Source: DYJK01 sp040755055 (lineage in GTDB: Bacteria; Bacteroidota; Ignavibacteria; Ignavibacteriales; Melioribacteraceae). From it: 64,000 nucleotides of DNA. Below are positions 17,942 through 27,500 of the stretch, piece by piece; within the stretch, counting starts at the first letter, position 1, and every line of letters begins with the position of its first letter. A program made the position numbers and the translations under genes. The DNA lies in NCBI GenBank assembly GCA_040755055.1, contig JBFMBS010000018.1, positions 1 to 64,000 of the forward strand, in the 5' to 3' direction. The notes beneath the pieces are model-generated. The model made no database searches, was not told where the DNA came from, and saw only the letters and a program-made list of their open reading frames with translations.

Positions 17942-18589
17942 TCAATTTTGAAAGAAAGGATTTAGCTTTTTTTCATCACCAATTGTACTATTTTCATCAT
18001 GACCTGGATAAATAACTACATCATCAGGCAGAACAAATAACTTCGATTTAATAGAGCTCATCAATGCATCGTAATCACCGCCAATCAAATCGGTTCTGCC
18101 AACGCTCTCCTTAAAAAGAACATCACCCGTAAAGCAGATATTTTCCTTTTCAAAGTAGAGGCAATGTTCGCCCGGTGTATGACCGGGGGTAAATAAAAAT
18201 CTGCCTATTGAACTACCAATCATTATCGATATATCTTCATTAATGAATAAGTCCGGCTGTGGAGAAGGTTCCGCAACTAAATTGTAAAATTTTGCTTGTT
18301 CGCCTAAGTTCTTTAGCAAAGTCATCTCCTTTTCAGGAACCATTAACTTACAATCAAATAATTTTTTACAAAAAGAATTCCCGAAAATATGATCGAGATG
18401 ACAATGAGTATTAATTATGTACTTAACAGATAAATTATTTTCTAAAATAAACTTCTTTAATATTCCTTTTTCTATTTCGTCATAACATCCGGGATCTATT
18501 ATTGCAGTTTCAAAAGTAAGATCATCAAAAACAACGTAGGTGTTTTCTAGAAAAGGACTAAAAACAAATTTTTTGATTCTCAACATCAT
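17942..18589 (-). CDS. Metallo-beta-lactamase-fold hydrolase, glyoxalase II-like
   Basis: A 215-residue cytoplasmic metallohydrolase with all zinc ligands of the glyoxalase II-like MBL family: THCHLDH (about residues 61-67), the PGHTPGEH loop, FTGDVLF with the bridging Asp, and YPGHDENSTIGDEK at the C-terminus. The enzyme likely hydrolyses a thioester such as S-lactoylglutathione or another small thiol adduct; persulfide dioxygenase is less likely given the length and missing features. Its ATG pair overlaps the aroC stop, so it is cotranscribed with chorismate synthase, an arrangement with no obvious metabolic logic. Confidence 0.88.
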   Translation of the reverse strand: MMLRIKKFVFSPFLENTYVVFDDLTFETAIIDPGCYDEIEKGILKKFILENNLSVKYIINTHCHLDHIFGNSFCKKLFDCKLMVPEKEMTLLKNLGEQAKFYNLVAEPSPQPDLFINEDISIMIGSSIGRFLFTPGHTPGEHCLYFEKENICFTGDVLFKESVGRTDLIGGDYDALMSSIKSKLFVLPDDVVIYPGHDENSTIGDEKKLNPFFQN

Positions 18590-19800
18590 TTACCGGAAAA
18601 ATTCTTTTTTATTCTTGTGAATAATTTGGTAGTATAATTTTCATAGTTGTCTTTTGTTTCTTCTATCGAATCTCCTCCAAATTTGCTTAAAAAGGATTTA
18701 GCTAAAGTCCAGGCAACCATTGATTCGGCAATAACAGCGCAAGCCGGCACTGCAACAAAATCACTTCGTTCACGCCTCGATTGAACCCGTTTCATGGCTG
18801 ATAAATCAACCGAACCAATCGGGCTCATTAATGTGGCAATTGGCTTCATTGCAGCACGAATAATTAGAGGCATACCGGTCGTGATTCCACCTTCTGTTCC
18901 ACCGGCACGATTTGTTTTGCGTGTAAAAGCTTTATCTCTCAAAATAATTTCATCATGAACCTCGGAGCCGAACTTCTCTGCTGATTCAAATCCGGGTCCT
19001 ATTTCTACACCTTTTACTGCATGTATCGACATTATTGCATGTGCAAGATCAGCATCAAATTTCGTTTCATACTGAATAAAACTTCCTAATCCAACCGGTA
19101 TGCCGGTAGCAATCACAAAAAAGGTTCCGCCTAAAGTATCGCCTCTTTTTTTAGCTAACTTAATTTTATTTATAATTTTCTCTTCATGAGCTTTATCCAA
19201 AACACGAACAGAACTTTTGTCGGAGAGCTTGCTGAGTAAATCAGCATTGTAATTCTTGTTCAGTTTATTTAAGAGGAAGCGTTCAGCATGATTATATTTA
19301 GAATAAATACCGCCGATTGATTCCACGAAGCTTCCGATTTTAATTCCGAATTCTTCAAGGAGTCTTCTTGCAACAGATCCGGCTGCAACTCTTGAGGCTG
19401 TTTCCCTTGCACTCGATCTGTCTATAGAATTCCGGATATCATCATAATTATATTTAGAAGTACCCACAAGGTCTGCATGTCCCGGGCGAGGAATAGTAAT
19501 CTTTTCTGATTTATTCTTTATCGGCTCTACACTCATAATTTTAGTCCAATTTTCCCAATCCTTATTCTTTATCATCATTGAAATTGGTGAACCAAGCGTT
19601 TTTCCATAGCGAATACCCGAAAGTATTTCGACAGTATCAGTTTCTATTTTCATTCTTAAACCGCGGCCATAACCGGCCTGGCGTCTTTTAAGCTGTTCAT
19701 TAATATAGCTTGCAGATATTTTTAAGTTGGAAGGAATGCCACTGACAATTGTCGTTAAAGCTTTACCGTGCGATTCACCGGCAGTTAAAAATTCAATCAT
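18586..19800 (-). CDS. aroC: Chorismate synthase
   Basis: A 404-residue enzyme that makes chorismate from 5-enolpyruvylshikimate-3-phosphate using reduced FMN, the last step of the shikimate pathway. Signature stretches are present: LTAGESHGKAL at the N-terminus, RRQAGYGRGLRMKIE, RPGHADLVGTSKY, RSSARETASRVAAGSVARRL, and the C-terminal MKRVQSRRERSDFVAVPACA. The length is in the normal range for the longer bacterial type. It is the first gene of the minus-strand run to pccB and lies downstream of the terminator that ends the htrA operon. Confidence 0.97.
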   Translation of the reverse strand: MIEFLTAGESHGKALTTIVSGIPSNLKISASYINEQLKRRQAGYGRGLRMKIETDTVEILSGIRYGKTLGSPISMMIKNKDWENWTKIMSVEPIKNKSEKITIPRPGHADLVGTSKYNYDDIRNSIDRSSARETASRVAAGSVARRLLEEFGIKIGSFVESIGGIYSKYNHAERFLLNKLNKNYNADLLSKLSDKSSVRVLDKAHEEKIINKIKLAKKRGDTLGGTFFVIATGIPVGLGSFIQYETKFDADLAHAIMSIHAVKGVEIGPGFESAEKFGSEVHDEIILRDKAFTRKTNRAGGTEGGITTGMPLIIRAAMKPIATLMSPIGSVDLSAMKRVQSRRERSDFVAVPACAVIAESMVAWTLAKSFLSKFGGDSIEETKDNYENYTTKLFTRIKKNFSGK

Positions 19801-19831
19801 GTTATCCTATCGATATGTTTGTTGCAAATAT

Positions 19832-19864
19832 AAAAAAAGCGCTCAAATAGTGAGCGCTTTTTTT
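19832..19864. terminator. Strong intrinsic terminator after htrA
   Basis: A perfect 9-bp stem, AAGCGCTCA/TGAGCGCTT (19837-19845 and 19851-19859), is flanked by A and T tracts on both sides, so it can terminate in either direction. It follows the htrA stop by 25 nt and precedes aroC, separating two minus-strand operons. Confidence 0.9.
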
Positions 19865-19888
19865 ACGTTGATGTATATTAACGGATTA

Positions 19889-21379
19889 TCATTTGGGAAT
19901 GTCAAGTCCAAGTATTCTTGAATTACCTTCTTTGTCAACAACTCTTAACAATACCGCCTCACCTTTTTTCTTTTCAACAGCTGATTCAAAATCCTTAACT
20001 GAGCTGATTTCCTTCCTAGCTGCTGAAGTAATTACCATTCCTTCTCTTAATCCTTGGTTGAAAGATTTTCCAAATTGTTTAACATCACTTATCAGTACGC
20101 CGTTTTCAACACCGTACTCTTTAAGTTCGGATTTATCCATATCTTTGACTGTTAAGCCGATATCATCAAATGAAACGGTTTTACTATCAAGATTCTTTCC
20201 ACTTTTATTTTTGTCCAATACGTTGGTAACATCTTTTTCATCATCATCACGTGATTTTAACGTTACGTATCTTTCAATTTCTTTACCGTCTCTAAAAAGA
20301 ACTAACTTAACCTCAACTCCGGCACGTTTCGAAGCTATATAAGACTGCAATTCATTAGCTTGATTCACTGCCTTGTCATCAATCTTTAATATAACATCGC
20401 CTTCTTGAACATCTGCTTTTTCAGCAGCTCCGCCTTTTACTAATCCTTGTACAAGCACACCTTTCGGCTCACTTAAACCGATTGCTTTTGCAGTTGCAGC
20501 ACTTACCTCTCCAATACTTACACCAATATAACCACGGCTTACTTTACCGTTTGATATCAAATCATTTGCGACTGACTTTGCGAGATTAATCGGTATTGCA
20601 AATCCGTAGCCAATATACCTTTGAGTCATACCATCAGTAGCAATTGCCGAGTTAACACCAATCACAGCACCATTTAGATCTACCAATGCACCGCCGCTGT
20701 TGCCGGGATTAATTGCTGCATCGGTCTGAATAAAGTTTTCTACACCATATCGATCTTCGATAATATTAATATTTCTGCTCGTTGCACTAATTATACCGGC
20801 GGTAACAGTAGATGCAAGTGATAATGGGTTACCAATTGCCATCACCCATTGCCCAACTTTTATTTTATCAGAATCGCCAAGGTAAGCAGCCGGTAAATTA
20901 TCGGCATCGATTTTAATTATAGCTAAATCGGTCAGCGGATCGGTACCAATAACCGTTGCATCAAATTCTCTTTTATCATGCAATGACACTGTAACCTGTT
21001 TAGCATCCTCAACAACATGGTTATTTGTTAAGATGTATCCGTCATCCGAAATTATAATTCCACTGCCCCCTCCTTGCTGTTCACGCGGTACATCATCTTT
21101 GAACGGGAAAAAGAAATGAAATGAATCCGGTATTCTATTTTTGACGGTAGATACAACTGTGATTTGGACAATTGATGGTGTTACAGTTTGAGCTACATTG
21201 ATAAAAGCATCGTTAAAAGCTGCTGCATTTGCATCTAATTTTTCTACTGGCGGTCTATCGGCACCAATTTTAACATCTCCGTAGGTTGGTCTTACCCACC
21301 CGAAACCGGAGACTAATACAGCACCGAAAATTATACCAATAACAACCAGTGAAACTGTGCCTAAAATATTCTTGCGCAT
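19889..21379 (-). CDS. htrA: HtrA/DegP-type periplasmic serine protease
   Basis: A 496-residue Do-like protease/chaperone for misfolded envelope proteins. One hydrophobic N-terminal segment (about residues 7-27) serves as signal peptide or anchor. The trypsin-like domain has the full triad: His in TNNHVVEDA, Asp in DPLTDLAII, Ser in NPGNSGGAL. PDZ1 follows (VSRGYIGVSIGEV … about residues 285-375), and the C-terminal part from about 400 is a second, weaker PDZ. The start is supported by AGGAGG a few bases upstream. recO ends 17 nt before it, so it is probably the last gene of the Nudix–PfkB–mtnA–recO transcript. Confidence 0.95.
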   Translation of the reverse strand: MRKNILGTVSLVVIGIIFGAVLVSGFGWVRPTYGDVKIGADRPPVEKLDANAAAFNDAFINVAQTVTPSIVQITVVSTVKNRIPDSFHFFFPFKDDVPREQQGGGSGIIISDDGYILTNNHVVEDAKQVTVSLHDKREFDATVIGTDPLTDLAIIKIDADNLPAAYLGDSDKIKVGQWVMAIGNPLSLASTVTAGIISATSRNINIIEDRYGVENFIQTDAAINPGNSGGALVDLNGAVIGVNSAIATDGMTQRYIGYGFAIPINLAKSVANDLISNGKVSRGYIGVSIGEVSAATAKAIGLSEPKGVLVQGLVKGGAAEKADVQEGDVILKIDDKAVNQANELQSYIASKRAGVEVKLVLFRDGKEIERYVTLKSRDDDEKDVTNVLDKNKSGKNLDSKTVSFDDIGLTVKDMDKSELKEYGVENGVLISDVKQFGKSFNQGLREGMVITSAARKEISSVKDFESAVEKKKGEAVLLRVVDKEGNSRILGLDIPK

Positions 21380-21396
21380 TTATTTTTTCCTCCTAA

Positions 21397-22134
21397 TTAT
21401 ACTATCTCTAATGATTTTAATCCTTTGAATTCATGAATGTTATATTTCAAGAATTTTTCAAGTATTCTTATAATCTTATTAAGGTTACCTTTCTCGTACT
21501 GGATATCATTTTTTTTGTCACTTAGACAAAAGAGCAAATTGAAAAGTTCCTTATTTAATTCTATGTGTACCAGTCTGTCTTTACTGCATTCTTTGCAGAT
21601 TATCCCGGAATCATAGTTTAGGGACGCTGTAATATCTTTGCTTATGTCCCTAGCGCATATGGAACATTTATGTACCTGGAATTCATAACCAATCTCCTTT
21701 ATGAAGAAAACTAGAAACTTTGCAAAAACTAATCTTGCCGATCTATTCAAATCATTGATTAAACTCAGTGCCTTAGCACTGCCAAGATATAATTTATGAT
21801 TGTTCTCATTTTCAACAGTTAGGTTAGCAAGTAATTCAATTATTCCATTCGCAAAAGCAATTCTATCCAAATCTTCGCCGATGTTCTGATAGTGTTTTAT
21901 CAATTCCACTTCACTAATTAACTGCACATCGCGCGATTCTTTTTTATACAGAACTATTTGAACATTGTTGAAAGTATCGATGGCCAAACCTGATTTAGAT
22001 TTGCCGGTTCTAGCACCTTTAATGATGGCAGAAATTTTACCAAAATCTTCTGTAAAGAATTGAGCTATCCTACTTGAATCGCCGTAATCAATTTTGCGTA
22101 AAACAATTGCTCGTGTTTTAACTAATTCAGACAT
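21397..22134 (-). CDS. recO: DNA repair protein RecO
   Basis: A 245-residue recombination mediator that helps load RecA onto SSB-coated single-stranded DNA in the RecFOR pathway. The N-terminal OB fold begins with KTRAIVLRKIDYGDSSRIAQFF and includes SAIIKGAR. A helical domain and a four-Cys zinc finger (CSICARD … GIICKEC, about residues 155-185) complete the family pattern. It overlaps the mtnA end by 8 nt, so translation is probably coupled. Confidence 0.93.
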   Translation of the reverse strand: MSELVKTRAIVLRKIDYGDSSRIAQFFTEDFGKISAIIKGARTGKSKSGLAIDTFNNVQIVLYKKESRDVQLISEVELIKHYQNIGEDLDRIAFANGIIELLANLTVENENNHKLYLGSAKALSLINDLNRSARLVFAKFLVFFIKEIGYEFQVHKCSICARDISKDITASLNYDSGIICKECSKDRLVHIELNKELFNLLFCLSDKKNDIQYEKGNLNKIIRILEKFLKYNIHEFKGLKSLEIV

Positions 22135-23131
22135 TGCTAAAATCGTAAGGTGGTTTGTGAAGTGATTTTTCTGTTATAATACCATGTATGAAATGATTTG
22201 GCGTTACATCGAATGCCGGGTTATAAACATCGTAATCTTCACATGTAATTTGCAAAGCGCCGAAATTTGTTAACTCTTTTTTGTTCCTTAATTCAATTTT
22301 TATTGAATCACCATTTGGAGAATTTCTATCTATCGTAGTTGTTGGAGCTGCTATATAAAAAGGAATGTTATGATGACGACATAGGACAGCTAGATTATAA
22401 GTTCCGATTTTATTAGCAACATCTCCGTTGGCTGCAATTCTATCGGAGCCGGTTATAACGAGATCAACCTTGCCATGTTTCATCAGCACAGCTGCGGCTG
22501 AATCCGTGTTAATTGAGAATGGTATTCCATATTTGTTTAATTCCCATGCTGTTAATCTTGATCCTTGAAGTAAAGGGCGTGTTTCATCTGCATAAACAAA
22601 ATTTACCAACCCTTTATCAAATGCATGACGTATTACACTCAAAGCCGTACCGCTTCCGCCGGTAGCTAATGCACCGGTGTTGCAATGTGTCAGTACTCTA
22701 GATTTCTTTTTAAATATTTCTAATCCATTGGCTGCCATTGAATTGCACATGCTTTCATCTAACTGATGAATTTTCCTGGCATGCTCTAACAATTGTTCAT
22801 ACACATTAATTGAATTATTATTTGTATCGAAGAGGTTTTTCATTTCTGTCAAAGCATGAAAAAGGTTTACGGCAGTGGGACGGGTTTTAAATATTCTATC
22901 ATAAGCATTGTAGAATAGTACCGGTGAGTTATTCTTTTTTATTGCAAGCGTCAGAGCATAGGCAGCTGCAATACCGATTGCCGGGGCGCCGCGTATCTCT
23001 AATCTTTCAATCGCTTCGGCAATTCGTTCATAATTCTCTGTAACAACAAATTCTTCTTTTAATGGGAGTTTTGTTTGGTCGATAAATTTTAGTTTACCGT
23101 CAACAAATTCCAATGCACGGATATTTTCCAT
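22127..23131 (-). CDS. mtnA: S-methyl-5-thioribose-1-phosphate isomerase
   Basis: A 334-residue aldose–ketose isomerase of the methionine salvage pathway, converting 5-methylthioribose-1-phosphate to 5-methylthioribulose-1-phosphate. Family landmarks are RGAPAIGIAAAYAL, THCNTGALATGG with the catalytic Cys, ADETRPLLQGSRLTAWEL, and GSDRIAANGDVANKIGTY with the catalytic Asp. The ATG 1 nt after the PfkB stop is preferred over a TTG three codons earlier inside that gene. No mtnB, mtnC or mtnD lies nearby, so it may serve a truncated salvage or shunt route. The eIF2B-like paralogue is unlikely because both catalytic residues are kept. Confidence 0.93.
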   Translation of the reverse strand: MENIRALEFVDGKLKFIDQTKLPLKEEFVVTENYERIAEAIERLEIRGAPAIGIAAAYALTLAIKKNNSPVLFYNAYDRIFKTRPTAVNLFHALTEMKNLFDTNNNSINVYEQLLEHARKIHQLDESMCNSMAANGLEIFKKKSRVLTHCNTGALATGGSGTALSVIRHAFDKGLVNFVYADETRPLLQGSRLTAWELNKYGIPFSINTDSAAAVLMKHGKVDLVITGSDRIAANGDVANKIGTYNLAVLCRHHNIPFYIAAPTTTIDRNSPNGDSIKIELRNKKELTNFGALQITCEDYDVYNPAFDVTPNHFIHGIITEKSLHKPPYDFSNV

Positions 23132-23132
23132 C

Positions 23133-24041
23133 TTAATCAAACTTCGATAGTTCTCTAAACTCGATAAAACGATTATGGATTTCCAAATAGCTTAAATTTT
23201 CCAAACCTTTCGTACTGAATTTTTCCACACAGAAAGATGCCATTATGCTTCCGTAAATAACAGCCCGTTTCAAATTTTCAAATGAGAAATCTCTATTCTT
23301 ATGCAAGTAACCGGTAAATCCTCCGGCAAACGCATCCCCGGCTCCGGTGGGGTCAAAAATATTTTCCATAGGATAAGCCGGTGCGGAAAAAATTGTATTC
23401 TCGCCAAACAATAGCGCGCCGTGCTCTCCCTTTTTAATTATCAGGTATTGCGGGCCCATCTCCGAAATAATTTTTGCCGCTTTGATCAGGTTCGGTTCTT
23501 TTGATAATAACCGCGCTTCCGATTCATTTATTATGAGCACATTAACTTTCTTCAATACCTTTAACAATTCATCTAAAGTTCTTTCGATCCAAAAATTCAT
23601 TGTATCGCAGACAATAAATTTGGGATTATCAAGCTGCTCAAGTACATTCAATTGAAGATTAGGTGCGATATTTCCCAAAACAATAAAACTACTTTTTTTA
23701 TTCTTATCAGGGATGATAGGATTAAATTTCTCAAATACATTTAAGTGCGTGAAGAGAGAATCGCGTACATTAAGATCATAATGATACTTGCAGCCATAAC
23801 GGAAAGTTTTTGCACCTTCCACTATCTGTAAACCTTCCAGACCAACGTTGTGCTCTTCAAGCATAGTAATATGTTCTCGCCCGAAATCATCACCAACTAC
23901 ACCGACAATATTGACTGGTCCTGAAAAATAACTTGCCGCCAAAGCAATGTATGTAGTCGAGCCGCCTAACGCATTTTGAATTTTATCGAATGGTGTTTCT
24001 ATATCATCTAAACCGATAGAACCAACTACAAGTAATCCCAC
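23133..24041 (-). CDS. PfkB-family sugar/nucleoside kinase
   Basis: A 302-residue ribokinase-fold kinase. It starts with the typical LLVVGSIGLDDIETP strand and has the NALGGSTTYIALAAS substrate loop, the NESEARLLS stretch and the catalytic signature DPTGAGDAFAGGF, whose Asp is the base. The GTG start has AAGGAGT upstream. It runs into mtnA with a 1-nt gap, so a role phosphorylating 5-methylthioribose, a nucleoside or a related sugar upstream of MtnA is plausible. True MtnK is a different fold, however, and the substrate is not shown by sequence. Confidence 0.85.
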   Translation of the reverse strand: MGLLVVGSIGLDDIETPFDKIQNALGGSTTYIALAASYFSGPVNIVGVVGDDFGREHITMLEEHNVGLEGLQIVEGAKTFRYGCKYHYDLNVRDSLFTHLNVFEKFNPIIPDKNKKSSFIVLGNIAPNLQLNVLEQLDNPKFIVCDTMNFWIERTLDELLKVLKKVNVLIINESEARLLSKEPNLIKAAKIISEMGPQYLIIKKGEHGALLFGENTIFSAPAYPMENIFDPTGAGDAFAGGFTGYLHKNRDFSFENLKRAVIYGSIMASFCVEKFSTKGLENLSYLEIHNRFIEFRELSKFD

Positions 24042-24075
24042 AATGACTCCTTGCTAATTATGTTTTTAAAATTGT

Positions 24076-24546
24076 TTATTCCTCATTTCTAACTTCCAGC
24101 AGATCAAAATTATTTTTTTGATTCAAATAATAATTAGAAATAATTTCTACTGACCTTTTTTGCCCGTCCCAGGCAAGTTTCAATTGTGCTTCTTCGCTCT
24201 TCACCCAGATATAATGCGAATGTTCGCTTGATAATTTTACAACCGAATCAGCATCTACCAAAGCTGCAAAAACGGGTACGAGGTGAATCTCATCTTTTGA
24301 TGATGAATAAAACGAATTCACATTCGGAACTATCCAAAATTTCTGCGGAGATAAACCGGTTTCTTCTGTTAATTCTCTAAAAGCTGCTTTATATGCTTTT
24401 TCGTTTTCGTGTATCGAGCCGGTTACCATCTGCCATAATCCCGGATAGGTTTGATCATCTTCCGACCGTTTTAAAAGAAGGAATTCAAGCTCTCCTTTTA
24501 TTATTCTAAAGATATGAACTTCTACTATACTTGATGCTATATTCAT
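24076..24546 (-). CDS. Nudix hydrolase
   Basis: A 156-residue pyrophosphohydrolase. The Nudix box fits Gx5Ex7REUxEExGU: GSIHENEKAYKAAF then RELTEETGL (about residues 42-64). The N-terminus (SSIVEVHIFRIIKGELEFLLLKRS) and the WQMVTGS lead-in resemble dATP/dihydroneopterin-triphosphate pyrophosphatases (NudB-like) more than MutT. It probably sanitises nucleotides or removes pyrophosphate from a pterin precursor. It lies 42 nt downstream of the large outer-membrane gene and 34 nt upstream of the PfkB kinase on the same strand. Confidence 0.88.
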   Translation of the reverse strand: MNIASSIVEVHIFRIIKGELEFLLLKRSEDDQTYPGLWQMVTGSIHENEKAYKAAFRELTEETGLSPQKFWIVPNVNSFYSSSKDEIHLVPVFAALVDADSVVKLSSEHSHYIWVKSEEAQLKLAWDGQKRSVEIISNYYLNQKNNFDLLEVRNEE

Positions 24547-24588
24547 ATTAAAATCTAATAGTTAAATTAAATCAAAAAGAGAAATTAC

Positions 24589-27500
24589 CTAAAAAAACGC
24601 TCTTGCTTCGGCTCGCATCGTATGTATTGCTTTCCCTTTCCCTTGCAGTCTGCCATCGTAGCTTAATGATGTTTGGATAAACCCGGTAACTTTATAATCG
24701 AAAAAGACTCTCCAAAAATAATTTTTTCCGATAACATTACCACGAGTTATTTCATATGGGATATTGCTGCTAACATTTGACGTCAGTTCTGTTCTCTCTG
24801 TTTCAAACCTGATTCTGCCGTAATTTGCCATTGAATAATTAATACGGAGCGTTAATGAATTGAGATCAACTATGGTAGGCTTTGCCGGGTAACTATCTTC
24901 GCTTCTGCTGAAATTTATTTTGAACCCGGTTTCAATATTTCTTATGGGGCGGTATGTAAAATCAGTTACAATTTCATTTTTGTCAACTTGTCGCGTTCGG
25001 TTTGTTATTGATGGAGATACATAATTATCTGCCTGGTTAATTATATCAGTTTGATTTGTTATTTCTGTGATCATTTTGAATCTTATTCGTATTCCCCTCT
25101 CACTGAAATAACCTCTTTCCAAACCGCCGGAATACTGGTTAAGACTTTTGCGCTGTATGTATCTTAAACGAAATGATAAATCCGAGCTGCTCTTGAAAAA
25201 ATTAAAATCATGCTGGAGAAATTGTGAGCCCCTAATGGTAGTGGAATCGTTTAAGAATTTGCTGAAGTTCAATAAATAAATTTGTTTTGTATCGTCTATC
25301 TTACTGTTTTCTTCAACTCTAAAGGAAGTTTCAGTAGAAATGATTTTTAATGCGCTTGAAGCAAATCCATTTCCCTTCAGTATTTTACCGAAGTCGAATT
25401 TAATTCGTGAATTTGCTTTGAGATCTATCACCGGGAAAAGCCTATCCGTAGGAGTTGTTACTAAGATATACTCACCATCATAACTCGTTAGCTGGAATTC
25501 GTTCTCTTCAGCAATGCCGTTTTCATTTAGATCACCAAGGTATATATAATTACCGCTGCCTTGTGTAACCTTAACAAAAACTTTTTCGAGCCGTGCACTT
25601 TGCTCAGTAGATGCCTGGTAATAAATATCTCCATTTATAAAATTATCCCAAAGGTTTAGTCGTGTTTGGGAAAGGATTAGCACTGTTGAGTTATCCCCAA
25701 TACCCAGCGCTTTAAATTCATCGCTTATTTTTTTATCGCGGAATGCAAGACTTAAACTTGAAGTGATCTCCTTTATACCTCTATAATTAAACGACAATTG
25801 TTCTGTGTACGATTTGGACTGAAGCACCATTTCATTTTTTAACGGGAAATGCTCGGTGCGGTAAGTATAACTTACTTTAATATCAAAATTATTTTTGTAA
25901 GTGTACTCGATAAAAGGTGCTGCTTGAAAATATTTTAGACTGGTGTTAAACAATGTATCGGTTTCTGTATCGTGTTTATTTTCGAATAGATAATCCAAAC
26001 CGGGTTTGATAGAAGCTATAGTATATGAAACATTACCAAGTTGCCGATTCCACGTAGTTTTTAATTTGTTGTTTGTAGATTTAACATAGTCCAACGCATA
26101 ATCAATATGGTAACTGCTGTCCCGGGCGCTTAGTGCTGATATAAAGCGATCGGAATTCAATGATGTGCCTTGTTGAAGAAAGCCGTACTTACCGCTGATA
26201 GATATTTTATCAGTAGGCAATAAACTCAAACTTATTTCGCGCAAAGTCTGATCATCGGTTGTATTACCGGTCAAATTGTAATTCCGGTTGAATTCAACTT
26301 CATTTATTCTATCTAATGATGAGTACTTTTTTTGTACTAATCTGTCTTTAAAACTTAGCCCGATTTTGCCGAAATTAATCTCGCTTATTTTTATTTCACT
26401 CGGTTCAATCTCGAACACAAAGCTTCTTGCATATCCAAAATTATCCGAGTCATCGATACTCGAGAATAAATTTTTATCCCAATCACTTCCCGATAGCTCC
26501 AATTTTATTTTTAGTGCATCAAATAATTTTGAGTTTAAAAAGAAATTTCCGTTTTGTTTTAAATCAGGCAAAGGAAGATAAACAAGCGGTGCATACGAGC
26601 CGTTGCTGATCCCGACAAATTTATAATTACCGAGACTTTCCTTAGAATAATCACCTTTGGCGCTGCCAACATATGTAAACGAAACATTAAAGACAGCATT
26701 AGCATCCCCGGGAGCGTAACGGTAATAAGTATAATTTTGATCATTGATCAAAGTATCAATTTTTACATAACTGCCAATAATTTTGCCAAGAGAGTCGGGT
26801 TCTGCTAATCTGGCTCCGGAACGAACTGCATTGCTTCTTTCATCGCCGGCATTCTCTAGTAAAGTTTTATCGTCTTCGCTAAAAGAAAAATCAATCGGAT
26901 TATTCTCATCATCACCTTCCCTGAAATAACTAAAACCGAATTCAAGATTATCTTCGAATAACTTTGTCGAATACGCTGTACCAAAAAAATTTCTTTTAAA
27001 TTGCTGATCGGTATATTCAAAATCTACCGAAATACGGCTTGCAGAGGTAATCAGTCTTTTGGGAGTAAATGTAATTTCTGAATTTGAATAATCGATAACA
27101 TAGTCATTATTCTCGCCGCGTTTTAATTGCTCTCCGTCTAAAAATACTTTTTCACTCCCGGCAATTATTACAATCAATCGTTCATTGTTTATTCCGTAGA
27201 GCCGGTACGGGCCCTGGCTGCCATCGGAGCCGGAAAATTGTTGAGTATTGAATTTACCGCGTGAGCCGGCAACAGCAACCATCCCGCGATGATTATCAAT
27301 ATTGATTTCGCCTTTCAATCCTTGCAGTTTTCTTGTTAGCTGTCCGAATTCGGTTTTTCTTTCATTCAATTCATAGTCACCGAATGTTCCGGCAGCATTT
27401 TTATGTTTTACCTCGATGAATACTTTATCTAATTCCTCTAACGTTTCAGTGTTTCCTTCCGGCTGAATTGGTGTGTTCTCATCGGATAATGCCGCTACAA

